Positions 25,345 to 37,750 of a stretch of 64,000 nucleotides of DNA are shown piece by piece (positions within the stretch are counted from its first letter, which is position 1; the number at the start of each line of letters is the position of its first letter). Source of the DNA: Bryum argenteum (taxonomy: Eukaryota > Streptophyta > Bryopsida > Bryales > Bryaceae); contig CM073321.1 of the NCBI GenBank assembly GCA_037043015.1, positions 12,346,001 through 12,410,000 of the forward strand. Direction: 5' to 3'. A program made the translations under genes and the position numbers. The notes below the pieces were generated by a model that was given only the letters and a program-made list of their open reading frames with translations, was not told the origin of the DNA and made no database searches.

Positions 25345-28300
25345 TTGTCACCCATAGCGACTATTCGAGTAGATGTTGGGCGAGCCCCTTTACGTGTTCC
25401 GCCACTATCTGATGGACGTATTGTTGTGAGTGCTAGAATGTTTTCTGCAAAGTTCAATCTGAGGTTAGATTCAATCTTCCTAGAAGAAGAGGTCCAAGAC
25501 GACATCGGCAACTTGTCTTATAGCGTGCACATGGAGCCATGTGTCGAAAAAGATGTATTTGGGATACTACAATCCTCGCAGTATCGTGTTCAAGGAGCTG
25601 CCATCCAGTCTCATCCAAATGTAGCAACATCCGCATCTGAGTGTGAGATCGTCCCGTCAGCTGCAACGATGATTCCTGTCATCAAACTAGATGACAGTGA
25701 TGTAGAGTCCGCAAGAGATTGCGATGCACCTGCTTCTCAGGATACTCAGTTACCAGAGACTCCTCGGACTACGTCCGTAAAACCGTCTCCTTGTAGATCC
25801 GACAGTTTCAAGAGGAAGCCCCCGCGTCCACCGAGCAACACAGATTCTATCAGCGCAGTCACATGCATCCGCAATCTGCACTTCAGGAAGGGGGCCAAAA
25901 GTGAACTTAGCAAGTTAGATTTCGGTACATATCAGTACTCATTTGTTGAGTTCCTACCGGCCCAGTATGATGGCAATCTAATTTTTGAGTTTCCGCCGCC
26001 TGCTCATGACAGCAAGACAGGCTCTGCCAAGAGATTGTCTGGAATGGACAAGCATTACGACGGTCACACATGGTGCCATTTGCAGACTCGGAGCATTCAA
26101 AATGACCATGGTCTCACAATCCGCACTACTTCGTGTACTGGTCATTGGCGATGTGAGAATTTAGAGTGCGGTTTTCAGAGCGGGGCGGGTGGACGAGGTT
26201 AATGAGAAATTGTGGGATGGCTTTGCAAAGAAGCCGTTCATGGAGAAATGCCCAAACTCTGAGTCAATTCTAATGTGTGCTATATGCAAGGAATCACCGA
26301 CTTGTATTCGACCATGCTCTCCACTGATGTATTATGTCACAGGTGATACTAATACAACCAGAGCATGTATCCACGTTGGATACCACAGTCACCCAGTAGG
26401 AGAACGTACCTGTAGGGAGTCTTTAGAGCTTCGTGATCAATTGTTGAAGGGAGCTCTTGAACAAACACCAAAGGCCTCACCCTCCGCGATTGCACTGTCT
26501 GCAAGTTCAGAATTCCTTGGAGATTACCTGTTGAGGAAGGAAGGGGAGTCTCAATCAGTTTTAAGTGAATCTGAAATGCAGGATGTTATGTTCAAGTTTG
26601 AGAGCTTCACGAGACCCACAATTCGACACAACGTGTCCCACTTTAGAAGGATGGGAAGGAAGGGCATAATTGATGGAGTGTGCGAGTTAAGAGGCACCTC
26701 ACGTTGGCCCTATGTGCAAGAGAACAGATTCCCTGGCCAAGGGAGTAAGACCGACAAGGTGTTTGTCTTCAAAATGTCGGAGATTGGACCTGGATCTGGC
26801 GTTGAGCTCGTTAAGGGAATGCAACACGGAGGGGATCTGGAACACGCATGGGTGATGTTCGACCACGTCAAGCGCATCAAACGGTACACAACATTTGCCT
26901 GCAACATGTACGAGTCAGCGTATCGCAAGGTGATGACAATCGCAATCTGCGACATGATGTCCGAAACTCAAGATGCGCAGTCTTACGTGTGGAGAGGAAT
27001 CAATGCCATCATGGCTGAGCACGGGGTACACAACGTCAACTTTGCCGGCTTCATGGCTGACAGTGCGCAGACAAACTGGAATGCTGTTCGGGAAATCTAC
27101 AGTTCAGGTGATAAATCCATTCCAATACCAAATAAGGAACGCTCCTGTCTACTACATTAGACTACTTGTATGCAGAGAGCAACAAATTCTTACATTAAGC
27201 CTAAACTTCGGGACGAGCACAAGCGTATTTGCACTCAGTACAAGGACGCGCGTACAGCAGACGAAGCGGAATCTCGATGCATGGCAATCTGATCATGGTG
27301 GTCTACGAGCAAAGCAACAAGTAACTCTGATATCCGTGCGCTCGACAACTGGTTGGCATGGTGGCACTTTCGATATTGGCAATGGGGCGGATATATGGAC
27401 ATGGTACGATTCATAGTGTTTTATCAATTAATTCTAAATATTAAGTCATTTAGTATACCACTCGGAACTATGGTCGGATGCTTGCTGATGAGTTTCCTAA
27501 ACTATCATCATGGCCTTTTGATGCAGGATCTCACGGAGGATCAGAGGGCGGAAATGCCCCTGTGCAATTTGTCAGAGATTGTGCATGCCTCATGGAGCAA
27601 GCAATCTGGCAAAGCTTGTGATAACATTTTTGAGGCTACTATTGAAGACTATTGTCGTGCCTTTGTTCAGTGCACCAGGTACAATGCCTACGACAAAGGT
27701 CGAGGATCAGGTACTGGTCCCACCATAGAGAGTTGCACTTCCGCGCGGCTACTCGCTCTGCTACTACGACTGGTAATTTGAAGTCAGTATATCGGGCAAT
27801 GGACCTCATTCCAGGAGCAGTGAAATTTCTCAGTAGAGGAGCATCGTTCGCAGGAGAAGAGATTTTCGGATCCACAAAGAGGAGGCTTGATGCCGAACCA
27901 GGCTGCGACGAGGACTCTCACCGGTTCGACAAGGTCAACTTTTCGCAACCAAAGACTATGAAGACCCGGCAGTAAGGTTCGCCTTCTACTCCGATTCGCC
28001 TTGAGGATAACGGTGACGACAGCGATGATGTCCATGTAGTAGTGGAGACAACACATGTTCAGTCACGCCCGGTGCAGCACGTCACGAAGGTTTTGGAAGA
28101 GGACTGCTCACCAAAGATGTGGCACATTCGCCACATGCCTTCAGTGGGTTCACGGATTTGTACCGCCATAATTCCTAACTCCAACCAAAAGTGCAATCGT
28201 GGGCTTCAAAATGGTGATCCTGCTCCAGCATACCACGGCGTGAAGCATGTCCGCTCTAAGAACAAGAATTATGCACAATTTTTCTATTTCTTTGCAGACA

Positions 28301-28971
28301 ATGTCGCATAGTGCGTAGCGGGGAAGCGGCAGAGGTGGTTCCCTGATTCGCCCAAGATTCCACGTATCTGGCCGGTGTTAAAGGGAACTAACCTCACGAC
28401 ACGCGAGATTTCGACTTTGGAGGAGGCAGGATTCCAGCTCCAACAAAGACCACCTATGCCGAGCGAGAGGCAGTTTGGAGATGACATGGCGATTGCCGCC
28501 AGTATTGCAAGCATTCCAGCACCGGAGAAACCCGACAAGTTCCTCAACATACGAAGTTCTCGTCCCTGCCGTCGCAACACTACAAAGAGGGTGGCGACTG
28601 AGCAGTTAAACAAGTGGGAATCGGCAATGCTACTCGATGTCCAGCTAACTCGGATTATGTTGGTGCCAAGCCCGGTACTCGGGGCCGTCATTGATTTCAT
28701 TTCCAAGAAGGGTCCCGAGAAGGATGCTCATAAATACAAGGTCAGCATTGGTACACTTCCTTAGTGTTCTTGCCCTAGCTTTACAAGCATGTACGTCAAG
28801 TTCAAGTCGCGTGGATCCTATGCTAATTGCAAGCACCTGTACTACATTTACCGTGTTGTTTGTGGTCTCGATCGAGAGAGTGATCGGTTTGTCCATGCTC
28901 CGACTCTTAGCTTCAACGAGATCAAGCGACTTCTCCTAGGTGGAATTGTTCAATGTGTTCGACGCGCATGA
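25345..28971 (+). pseudogene. MULE (Mutator-like) transposase with zinc-binding N and C ends
   Basis: Open from about 25345; the first ATG in frame is at 25438. A zinc-binding N-terminal module (DGHTWCHL, then CTGHWRCENLECGF) resembles FLYWCH/WRKY-GCM1 fingers. A frameshift near 26190 leads to the MULE catalytic core: AWVMFDHVKRIKRYTTFACN (first D), DMMSETQDAQSYVW, FAGFMADSAQTNWNAVREIY (second D) and ERSCLLH, where family members continue with W and here TAG follows at 27158. More in-frame stops are at 27290 (TGA), 28309 (TAG) and 28762 (TAG), and another shift lies near 27710. A likely intron is 27403-27524. The end carries a SWIM-type zinc motif, CSCP then NCKHLYYIY. Such enzymes cut and paste DNA at terminal inverted repeats. 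It lies inside the 17.7-kb inverted-repeat unit and is the best candidate for having moved it. Confidence 0.7.
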
Positions 28972-29089
28972 TGCTCTTCTAGAGATTACGTACGACATCG
29001 TAGGGAGCTTTGAGTTGATATTGTGGTTTAAACAACATTCCACATTAAAAGTAAAATGTTGCGCCTGTTTTGATATGGAGTCAGCTTAT

Positions 29090-29094
<5 letters not shown>

Positions 29095-29152
<58 letters not shown>
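29095..29152. repeat. (TA)n microsatellite
   Basis: About 29 perfect TA units between the transposase and the convergent zinc-ribbon gene. Confidence 0.95.
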
Positions 29153-29157
<5 letters not shown>

Positions 29158-29234
29158 CAATATATATCAATCCATACTATTTTATGTCGACTGACACACG
29201 TCACACATCTACATTTACATCCAAATTGTATTCA

Positions 29235-29875
29235 CTAAGGGATACTGTTATTGTCAATACATTCCTCTACTGCATCTTCCCAAATGGATGGTGATAGTGG
29301 AGAGTCGTAGTTCTTTGCTGTGTCACGGAACTCTTCCCATGTCTTGGTCAATTCGGTGTACGTGTTGTTGTCACAACTGAAGCACTTCCAAATATCTGCA
29401 GAGCGTTGGATCTTTAGTATGTACTCGTCACCTTTGTTGTTCGATATACAACCAGTACGCCACACCTTCGGGCACGTTCCATAGCTGATTATATTCTAGT
29501 GATGGTCGAAGCACCAACTGCAGTACTCTTCCTTCCCAGCCTCATTCTGCCAAACACAGGTGGAACACAAATTAGACCAGTTGTGAGCATTCATTGATTT
29601 GAACGGAAACTGTAACATCAGACAGCAGGACGTCTACAACACATTCCAATCTGTAACATTCCTACCTTTGTCCACTTCTTCGTTGCATAGTCTGCACCGC
29701 ATTGACAACAAAGACCAACTGCAAGACGCGGGTGCTGCTTAAAGGAAATTTGAAACCTGGTATTCTCACAGACGGAACAATCATAGGTTGGACCATTGAG
29801 AGTGACCGAAGCCATACTTAAGAATCCTAGCGTTCTCGCAACAACAACATACGAAAATGAACAATCCGTTGCCAC
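29235..29875 (-). pseudogene. Small zinc-ribbon-like protein, two exons, one TAG
   Basis: Exon 1 runs from ATG 29875 to 29666 and exon 2 from 29546 to a stop at 29235; both borders are GT-AG and the phase is kept (70 plus 104 codons). Cys pairs are spread along it: DCSVCENTRF, GLCCQCGADY, EYCSWCFDHH, GTCPKVW and KCFSCDNNT, which suggests two or more zinc ribbons. One TAG at 29496 follows CFDHH; the frame is open on both sides. No catalytic motif is visible. It points toward the MULE transposase, only about 260 bp from its end, and may be an accessory gene of that element. Function is not recognised. Confidence 0.45.
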
Positions 29876-31068
29876 TCTATATACTTATGTAATATGATCT
29901 CTCAACCACTCCTTCGTCTGACAATATCTATTTTTCAGAAGAAGATCATGATCTCCCATGAAGATTTCTTCAATTTTCAAGTGCGCTAGGTCCACAGCGT
30001 TGTGTACCGGACCCACCAAGACGCGCTAGGTCCACCGTGTTGTGCGCTGGCCCCACTGACAGTCCCAGTCGTGGCCACCATGGGGTTCGCCGGGCAAGCA
30101 ACGGGTCCGCCGGTGCAACAGATGGTAAGTCGCCGCCAGGGGTGGCCCATTTGGGTTCTCCCCGCACTTTGCCGGCTGCCGTTCAGTGGCAGCGGGTGCC
30201 AGGGCTGGTTGCGGGGCTCAATTGGAGGGTGCCGACGGTAGATGCCCGGCCCCTTTGACAGCCACTGTCGGGACTTTGCGGATGCCGGGGAGAGGTGCGA
30301 GACTGCCGGGTTTTCAGACGGTCGCAATGCCAAGACTTGGGGAACAGTGGAGGCACTTGCTGAATTGCCAAACTCTTATGACGTCCGACACGTGCTAAGA
30401 CTGGCAGGGAAGGCGCGTGCCAAGGCAGAAGGTATGCCAGGACTGACCACATGCTGGGCATGACTCATGTACGGGATGCACATGACCTGACAGCTCTGTG
30501 GGACCAAAGCCTGGCACTCTCTTGCGTGCAGGAATCGTATAGCCTAGAGGCGTCTGTGGACAAATTTAACCATTACTGGCTATTCTTTGACCCATCACAA
30601 TTTTTTATTGATAATTTTCTAGAAACGAGGTTATTGGAATAATGGTGGCATATTTGTAAAAGGTGATTCAGTCATTGCACGAATCCAGACCGTAGCATGT
30701 TCACATCAAATCAAACTTGTTTCGATTTTGGGATGTTTTTAATCTTTGGCTGTATTTTTTATTACTACGTAATGATCTTGCAATCTACGTGCACTTGTGC
30801 CAAGGATGGACATATCTCACGTACAATATGTGATATGTCTACCCCAAGACTCTACATTTTAGATGACTTAAACCTAGCTTCACTTTTATTCTTGACATGT
30901 TTCTAAGACCAGTTCAAGGATAAATAATGGTATTTATTTAATTCACCACGGTCATAGGATCAAAAGTGTCGTACATTGTCGACTTTATAGCGGTTTTAGG
31001 GGTACCAAAACATCTAAATTTTCCAATCAAAATTTGTTAATATTCTCTTTTGGCAAGAATATTCCCAA
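29876..31068. other. No gene recognised
   Basis: Contains two copies of a 42-bp repeat (GCGCTAGGTCCAC at about 29984 and 30026), a GC-rich stretch to 30470 without recognised motifs, and AT-rich sequence up to the right inverted repeat. Confidence 0.4.
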
Positions 31069-31132
31069 AAAAATCTGCTCAACGCTCATTCCAATCTGCT
31101 CACCGCTCATTCAAATGTGCTCACTGCTCGCA
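31069..31132 (-). repeat. Right terminal inverted repeat, 64 bp
   Basis: Reverse-complement partner of 13423-13486, 52 of 64 bases identical without gaps. Confidence 0.65.
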
Positions 31133-31359
31133 CGGTAATCACATTGACCTCGACCATGAGTATGACATAAATTACCCAATAAAATCAAATCATTGCTCTC
31201 CCTCTCACATTCACATGATAATATTTAGGTATTTCACAAATTAAATTCACCTTCCTCCCACCATTTTCTTACCGACACACGTACTCAATAAATATTGTAC
31301 TTAAACCCTAATTAACATTAATCAATTAATCTATTAACATTAGATTGAGGGCTAAGAGT

Positions 31360-31867
31360 AAAATGGCGAGGCTAGGGGGATAAACGGGGAGGGGGGGGGG
31401 CTACTTGATAAAACGGGGCGCTGGGCATAGAACGGGCGAGGGTAAGGATTAAACGAAGGTGTTGGGGAAAAAAACCAGGGTTATTAGGGGGGTAATACGG
31501 GGCTGGGGATAATATAGGGGGGGTAATATGGAGGGGGCTGAGCGTTATACCGGAGAGGGGCTGGGATAATACAGGGGGAGGCTAGGGGGTAAAACGGGGG
31601 GCTGGTGGGTAATTCAAAGGTCTGGGGGATAGAACGGGGGCTGGGGGGTAATAGGGGGGTACTGAGGGAGATTAAAGGATTGGAGGGGGGGTACTACGAG
31701 GGGGAGTAATACGGAAGGGGCTCAGCGTAATACGGGAGGGAGGTTGGGGTAATACGTGGGGGCTAGGGGGTAAAACGGGGGTCTTGTGGGTAATTCAAAG
31801 GTTTGGGGGATAAACGGAGGGTGGCTGGGTGGTAATAGCAGAGTGCGGAGGGGGATTAAAGGATTGG
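31360..31867. repeat. G-rich minisatellite with 184-bp higher-order unit
   Basis: Repeats of GGGGGTAAAACGGGGG and GGGGCTGGGGGTAATACGG type. A larger block ending ATTAAAGGATTGG recurs at about 31671 and 31855 (184 bp apart). Runs of four or more G occur every 10-20 bases on the plus strand, so quadruplex formation is possible. Confidence 0.8.
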
Positions 31868-31989
31868 CCAGGCTCTCGGAAGCCCTCGCATGCTCATGTG
31901 CAAGGGCAACGAAATTATCGACCACTTATTGTATATATAGGGAAATAAAAAATAAAAAGAATAGCGAATCCTGGACCCTCAAATCTAGG

Positions 31990-32300
31990 AGTATCAAAAT
32001 ATGTGTTACACTGGTGTAGCACCGTGCAGTGCAGGTGTGATGGTGCGATCTTTAGCCGTGTAAAACCAGTGTAGCCTCTAAACACCACTACTACAGTGTT
32101 GGGTTGACCCGTCCTATTACAACAGTGTGTACATTGGTGTCCTACACGGGTGTAGCCCAGTTTAGTAGTGCAGGTGTAAAACCGCCCTAAAACACCGGTG
32201 TATCCCCTAAACCACTTCAGGTGTAATGGTGTGCATCACCTCCTTTCACATCGTCTACTAGAACGTTTTGTTGAATCTAAAAAACCCTAAACTCTAAAAC
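31990..32300. repeat. Satellite-like ACACTGGTGT block and telomere-like motif
   Basis: GTTACACTGGTGTAGC followed by GCAGGTGTGATGGTGC, then ACACCGGTGTATCC near 32195: the same two-part core as the satellite at 10.4-13.4 kb, more diverged. AAACCCTAAACTCTAAAACC follows at about 32282. Confidence 0.6.
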
Positions 32301-32544
32301 CTTGCACAACACATCACCTTGTACGCAACTGTACTTTAAAACCGTAGGGGGCGTGGACACCGCACGCACGCATGGATCCTGAAACCGCACAGAACCTACA
32401 AAACCGTTGATGACCCTTTACATTGAAGCCGTCATTTAATGATGGCGTGTTGGTGTGCATCCCATCGTGTTCCACCGGTGTATACCCTACACCCCCTAAA
32501 CTCTGTTGGGGCGTATGAGGCTGACAAGAGGTCGACTGCGGAGT

Positions 32545-32692
32545 CGGACGAGGCGGAAGACGGGTTCGACGAGCTGGACCAGGGGTCTAACGAGGCGGAT
32601 GACGGGTCGGACGAGGCGTACGACGGATTGGACAAGGCGTACGACGGGTCGGACGAGGCATACGACGGGTCGGACGGGGCGGAGCAGAGGCT
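32545..32692. repeat. 24-bp tandem repeat (GACGGGTCGGACGAGGCGTAC-type)
   Basis: About six units. On the plus strand they read as repeats of DGSDEAYD. Similar in composition to the GGACGAGG repeat at 9.4-10.1 kb. I regard the open frame (32439-32798) as repeat-derived. Confidence 0.75.
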
Positions 32693-32799
32693 AGGGTGGG
32701 CGGGCCAGGTTTTCGGACGAGGCAGACCAAGCAGACCAAGGGACCTCCTAAACTGGACAAGGGGTCAATGGAAAACCTCGACCACTTCTTGCATCTAAA

Positions 32800-33280
32800 A
32801 GGTAAATATTACATATAATTATCCAAAAGAATCCAAAAAAAAATTTTAAAAAAAAATTTAAATTTTTTTAAGAAAAACCAAACAAAAAAAACAACCAAAA
32901 AAGCATTTGAACCCCTAAAAAAATAGACAATGTTAAATAAAAACTCCTAAACCCTAGAAAAATTCAAACCGAATATAGGTATGCACCGTGTTGTGGCACC
33001 GGTGTAAACCCCCCAAACCCTTCAACATTGGCGTAACCCCATTATCTATAAAACACCATATTCATTATTTTGAGAGTTAATAATCCTCTCACAATGAAAT
33101 TGAGAGGTTTTAGAATGATGTTTTGTTGTACACAAATAACTTAGAAAGTTATGAATCTTAAAGTTTCCATTCAAATTATAGTATAATATGGGGGAAAGTT
33201 TGTGCACCGTGGAGTTTCTAAGCCGGACTTCCAATTGATTAATATAAAGACCGGAGTAATTTTGAAATGGACACCAAGTC
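32800..33280. other. AT-rich stretch with satellite remnant, no gene recognised
   Basis: Poly-A-rich sequence, a CCTAAACCCTAG motif near 32945, and CACCGGTGTAAACC near 32998, a last trace of the satellite. Confidence 0.45.
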
Positions 33281-33281
33281 A

Positions 33282-33360
33282 TGAGCTTAGTGGTTGGATG
33301 AGAAGGAGTCTCTGTATAACGCAGGTGGTCCGAGTTCGATTCCGATCGGACTCGTTTGAG
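33282..33360 (+). other. tRNA-like pol III promoter, possible SINE head
   Basis: TGAGCTTAGTGG at 33282-33293 fits box A and GTTCGATTCC at 33334-33343 fits box B, 52 bp apart as in tRNA genes. The cloverleaf stems do not close properly, so a tRNA-derived SINE or tRNA relic is more likely than a functional tRNA. No poly(A) tail or target duplication was identified. Confidence 0.35.
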
Positions 33361-33748
33361 CAGCTAAAATGTACACATGACTTCGTGCTGCTAAGTGAGC
33401 TTCAGCGGGCAAGAAAATATTTGCTACCAACCAACCACGTACCCTTAATTGTGACATGTATGACACACACAAACATCAGTGGTGCTAACCAGTACTACCT
33501 TTTATAACAAATTAAATACATGTTATCATTTTTAATCACATAAATGAATCGACAAAAGTACTAAATGGAAAGAACAAATTAATACTATAATATAGTATAG
33601 AAATATATTTTCATAAATGCGTACAATGTATTTTTGATTTCTAATGAAACCCAGTACCACAAACAAAGTGTTGCTCGAAGTGAGCTAAGTGACTTGAAAA
33701 TATTCCATATTCCATTGATACTACCAACATCCTAAACGACACATCCTT
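33361..33748. other. No gene recognised
   Basis: AT-rich sequence up to the left border of the 4.5-kb duplication. Confidence 0.4.
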
Positions 33749-33902
33749 GTAGATCATTTGGTCTAACATATCTTCTATATTTATAAATGCCTATAATGTT
33801 TTGAATTTGAAACAAAAGATTATTATTTCTAATTCGTAAGACAAAGCCATGACTACGTCGTTGTTACGATACACAAATATGATTGAAATACATATAAGAC
33901 CT

Positions 33903-36694
33903 TCAAGCATTAGAAAATTCAACTATAGTATCGTGAATGACTTTAATTTGATCCACCGGAATTTTTAAAGTGCACTCGGTTGTATCCTTCTTGACCTTTG
34001 ACTTCCATGAAGTCATCAATGAAGCTGTATTCTCCCACAAAAGAGATAGAGTATCGTCAACCTTCCAACGCAATCCTTTGACCGAATCCCATCCATTGTA
34101 GGTCTCTTGCACATCTCGATCCCTTGATGTAGGCCGAAAGAATTGAATAAGGATGCAATTTGGCTGCTCGGGGTTTATGTTCGGATCTGACAACGCTCAA
34201 GCATTCCACACCGGTCGTGAGTCACCATCAGCAGGCCGAATAGCAACAAAGTATCCTTCATAAACATCACGAGCTACACGAAAAGATGGTTGAGGGCGAT
34301 CTCGGATCTCTCCAACATATGCTCCATCTTCTCCAAACTCCTCACGAATTTCGCCATCTTCAGCAAATTGGTCCTCCAAAGTCGCATCTATTCTGGACAA
34401 TGGCCAAAATCTACACATTCGATGGTTGAATGGGAACCTCTAGTGCTGCCTTCACAGCGCGCCAATAGAACACAAGATGTTCATAGCGTCTTCTATACTC
34501 TCCAGTTCTATCTTCATCAGACATTGCCTCCCAGTACTTGATAAATCCAGAAATGCCCTTCACAATGTCCTCCACACCCCTCATTGCACGATGCGTCGTA
34601 GGAGTTGGATCACCACGTGGCCACAAAGAACGACCTTCCGAGTCCTCTCTCCACAACTTAATTCTGGTTGTATCATTTGACAACCAATCTTCTGCTGTGC
34701 ACGAAACCTTGTCCTTCATCACAGGACAACCTGTAGAATAAAGAAAAACTTGAATTGTTGTGCCTTCGTATGACCAACAAGTGCTTCCCTTCCATCCCTG
34801 ATAAACCCATCTATAAATCCTTTAAAATCCGGCACCTCTTCAACAAGGTGGGGGATGGCTGGAATAGATTCCACGTCCATGAAAGATTTCATGAGTAACG
34901 GAATAGTGGGGAAATTGTCTTTCCTCAACAACATGCTCCACCTCCCAAACATTGCATCGATGTCATCATGCGTATGCCCAACCAACATGAAATTGACATA
35001 TACCTCGCGGATGATCTTCTTCGCGACAAGGAGAGATCGAAAAGCAGTACATATCTATTCTTGTTGTTCCCTGCTGCATTGTCCATCTGAACATTGAGAA
35101 TTGGCGGAAGAGAAATCCCTCAAAGTGGAACAGCTGGTGCTGGACGGAGTAACGATACGCAAGTCTCCGCACCTTGGAGAACAACATCAAAGATAGGTGC
35201 CGACCTCGACCGAAGAAAAAGCTCCCTCGAAGAGTACTTTGGTGGCAACTCTATATCTCGGAGCAGCTTAGCAAAAGAGCCCACCGTGTAATTTGAATCG
35301 TGTGCGAAAATATCTAGACCGTAATGTGCGTAGCGTACATCTCCGTGGCCATGAGCGATCATTCTGCGGCGAATAACACGGTAGCTTCATCAAACCATCG
35401 AGCTCCTTACTCTTGTGAGAAAAGACAGACGAAGCGGTCTTCGCATGATCCACTTTGTCATGCATAATGGTCAAACACTCATGCGGGTAGGTTTTCGACC
35501 TATACCGTTTGCATTATATAACTCCCGATGAGCACGGGCTGCAGCGAAGTGTACCTCGAGCTTCTTTGCCCAAAGTAGTGCTTGTTGCGACCCAGGAATA
35601 GAGCCACGACGGAGTGTGTGCAACCGATCACATTTGGAGCACCGAGCACAGTTATCCCCGAATTCTACTCAGAGAAGATGGTGAGACCATCTTCAAATTG
35701 AAGCCTTCGTTTGCGGCGTTGATTTCCGGGATGGTACTCTTCCATTTCCATGTAGCGGGAAGAATCATGGATACAACCTTCTCTCCAGATTTTAGTGTCC
35801 TCGTTTGGTGCGGCATGTGATCCGCAGAGTTCTCCAGGATGTAACGCAGGGTTGCAGTTGCCTGCGACGTGTGCTTGCGCGGTTTAAGCAAAGACGAATT
35901 TCCATGGGGATGCGCCATGACGCCATCGGCCACGTACGTTTGAAACCGATGAAAGGTTGCCTCGGACACTCCAGCAATATGTCTCCACGCAGGCAAGCAA
36001 ACATCGATTCCCTCAACCGTGACCACCCTCTTCCCGCGAGCATTTCGATGAACCTGCCTGTGAACGTCAAGCTTCATGTGAAACCTGAATTGGTAGGTTG
36101 TTCCACTATACATCCGCTCTCGGAAACATCGGATCTTGTCCCTCGGGAAGGGCTGAACGCAGTTCCTGATGCAACATACTTTGCTTGAGACAGAATTGAT
36201 AGACTCTGAGTTAATAAGCCTTTGGATTTGACGGATGTTTCGGAGAGCGGGTTCCTAGATGTATTGTTGTAACTCCGGCTACGCGATGACTGAGGTCTCG
36301 CAAGACGTGCAACACGAGAGTCATGATCGTGTCCTATCTCATGGTCTCTGAGACTAGCCCCATTATAGAAGACTTTATCGATCGGCCACGCCCTGACAGA
36401 ATATCTCCACTCATCTGGCACCGCTGTGGCATCAAGGGTCATCGAGATTTGAACTGCGACTCGGGAGTGCCCAAGTGGACCGTTGCTTCCGAAGACGAGA
36501 TCGTAACTGATGCTCTCACAAAGGCCCTCCGCTACAGGGCGACCCTCGTCACCGTAAAGGGTAATGAACTTTGTAGCCCAAAGACGCCGAGGGATACCTT
36601 CACACATTGGAACGGCTTCCGGAACCTCGGATTGCTCGACAACCTCCTCATCAGAGGAAAAATCACCAAGCAATTGAACATCTTGAGCGACCAT
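33903..36694 (-). pseudogene. DUF7869-type gene, left copy, frameshifted
   Basis: Starts at ATG 36694 (context ACCATGG) and runs to a stop near 33903. Readable blocks in order: an acidic N terminus with LLGDFSSDEEVVEQ; a central region with FRFHMKLDVHRQVH and IDVCLPAWRHIAGV; HGHGDVRYAHYGLDIFAHDS; an Asn/Asp-rich block corresponding to ILNVQMDNGAGDNKN in the other copy; and MLVGHTHDDIDAMFGRWSML. The Q-x-D-N-x-x-x-x-N-K-N and G-H-T-H-D-D-I-D motifs are those of DUF7869, found in mobile-element-like proteins of mosses, charophytes and other eukaryotes, perhaps with an RNase-H-like fold. Lesions: one-base losses near 36206, 35506 and 35038, and a frame change near 35652 shared with the other copy. 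This copy keeps the C terminus (IPVDQIKVIHDTIVEFSNA). The biochemical role is unknown. Confidence 0.6.
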
Positions 36695-36749
36695 GGTAGA
36701 GTCTGCAAATTAATCACGAACGCGACTTGAGGAATTGAAGAATATGTGG

Positions 36750-37750
36750 CGGTTCAACTCGACTCAAGTTGAATACAATTATGACAGAAATCACATAGAA
36801 TTAATTACACGTAGACAAGATGTTGGAATAAATTCTCTGCCAACTAAGATGTCTATGAATTCAAGTCGAATCGAGTCGAATGCCCACAAATAATTGAAGC
36901 GAATCTACTTCACGGAAATGTATATCTCTAAATATGTGCTAATTCTGATTTAACTCGATTCGAGTTAAATACTGTTAGGGTGATTACAATATCACGTATT
37001 TGAGCCCGAGATCTACACCGATAACTTCGACAAGACTCTAGTAAAACACCGGAATTACCAAGATTATATACACCCATGGACAAACAAGAGGACAGTGGGT
37101 GATGACTAAATCGGGTCCAGTTGAATGTCAAGTCAAGTCATTTCAGAGTCCGTGACTTATATCGATACATGTAGATTACATCACGGAATATCTGAAAAAT
37201 CACAGTTAACTCGATTCGAGTTAAATCCAATAAAAACGATGTGATTCCAGGAATGCTGGCGGATATCCACAGCGGGATTCAACTCGAGTCGAGTTGAATA
37301 TCCGCACTATTATCGGAACATCCCATTATGACATTTGGTGATAACTATTTCAACTCGACTCGAGTTGAATGTGAAGACCCATGAATACAGCATTTCGGAT
37401 TCCATGAGATTCATTGATACATATAGATTGTATCACATAATATCTGGGAATCCACATTTAACTCGATTCGAGTTTAATACAATTTGGCTGATGTAATGCT
37501 AGAATCGCTGTCTGAGATCCGCACCGAGATTCAACTCGACCCGAGTTGAATATCCGCACCATAAAGGGAACATCCCCTTCTGAAATTGGAAGATTTCCAA
37601 TTCAACTCGATTCGAGTTGAATATCACCACCTATTACTATAACATCCTAATTATGAAATTAGAACTGAATTACAATTTAACTCGACTCGAGTTGAAATTG
37701 AACAGACCTACATACTATGGCAATATAAATTCAACTCGAGTCGAGTTGAA
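36750..37750. repeat. Palindrome array TTCAACTCGA-N-TCGAGTTGAA, upstream of left DUF7869 copy
   Basis: About 12 copies at 50-100-bp spacing, for example near 36756, 36951, 37204, 37270, 37349, 37529, 37599, 37675 and 37726. Arms pair around one variable base (C, T, G or A). Some copies have TTTAACTCGA with TCGAGTTAAA, so both arms changed together. Confidence 0.9.

Noticed and set aside
29981-30470. GC-rich overlapping open frames on both strands
   Set aside because: Several frames are open at once, which indicates composition rather than coding; no motif recognised.
32439-32798. Acidic protein of 119 codons with DGSDEAYD repeats
   Set aside because: Coincides with a 24-bp tandem repeat; no start context, flanking exons or domain.
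35805-36188. Plus-strand open frame of 127 codons, also present at 43987-44370
   Set aside because: Antisense to the DUF7869-type gene; repeated only because the locus is duplicated.
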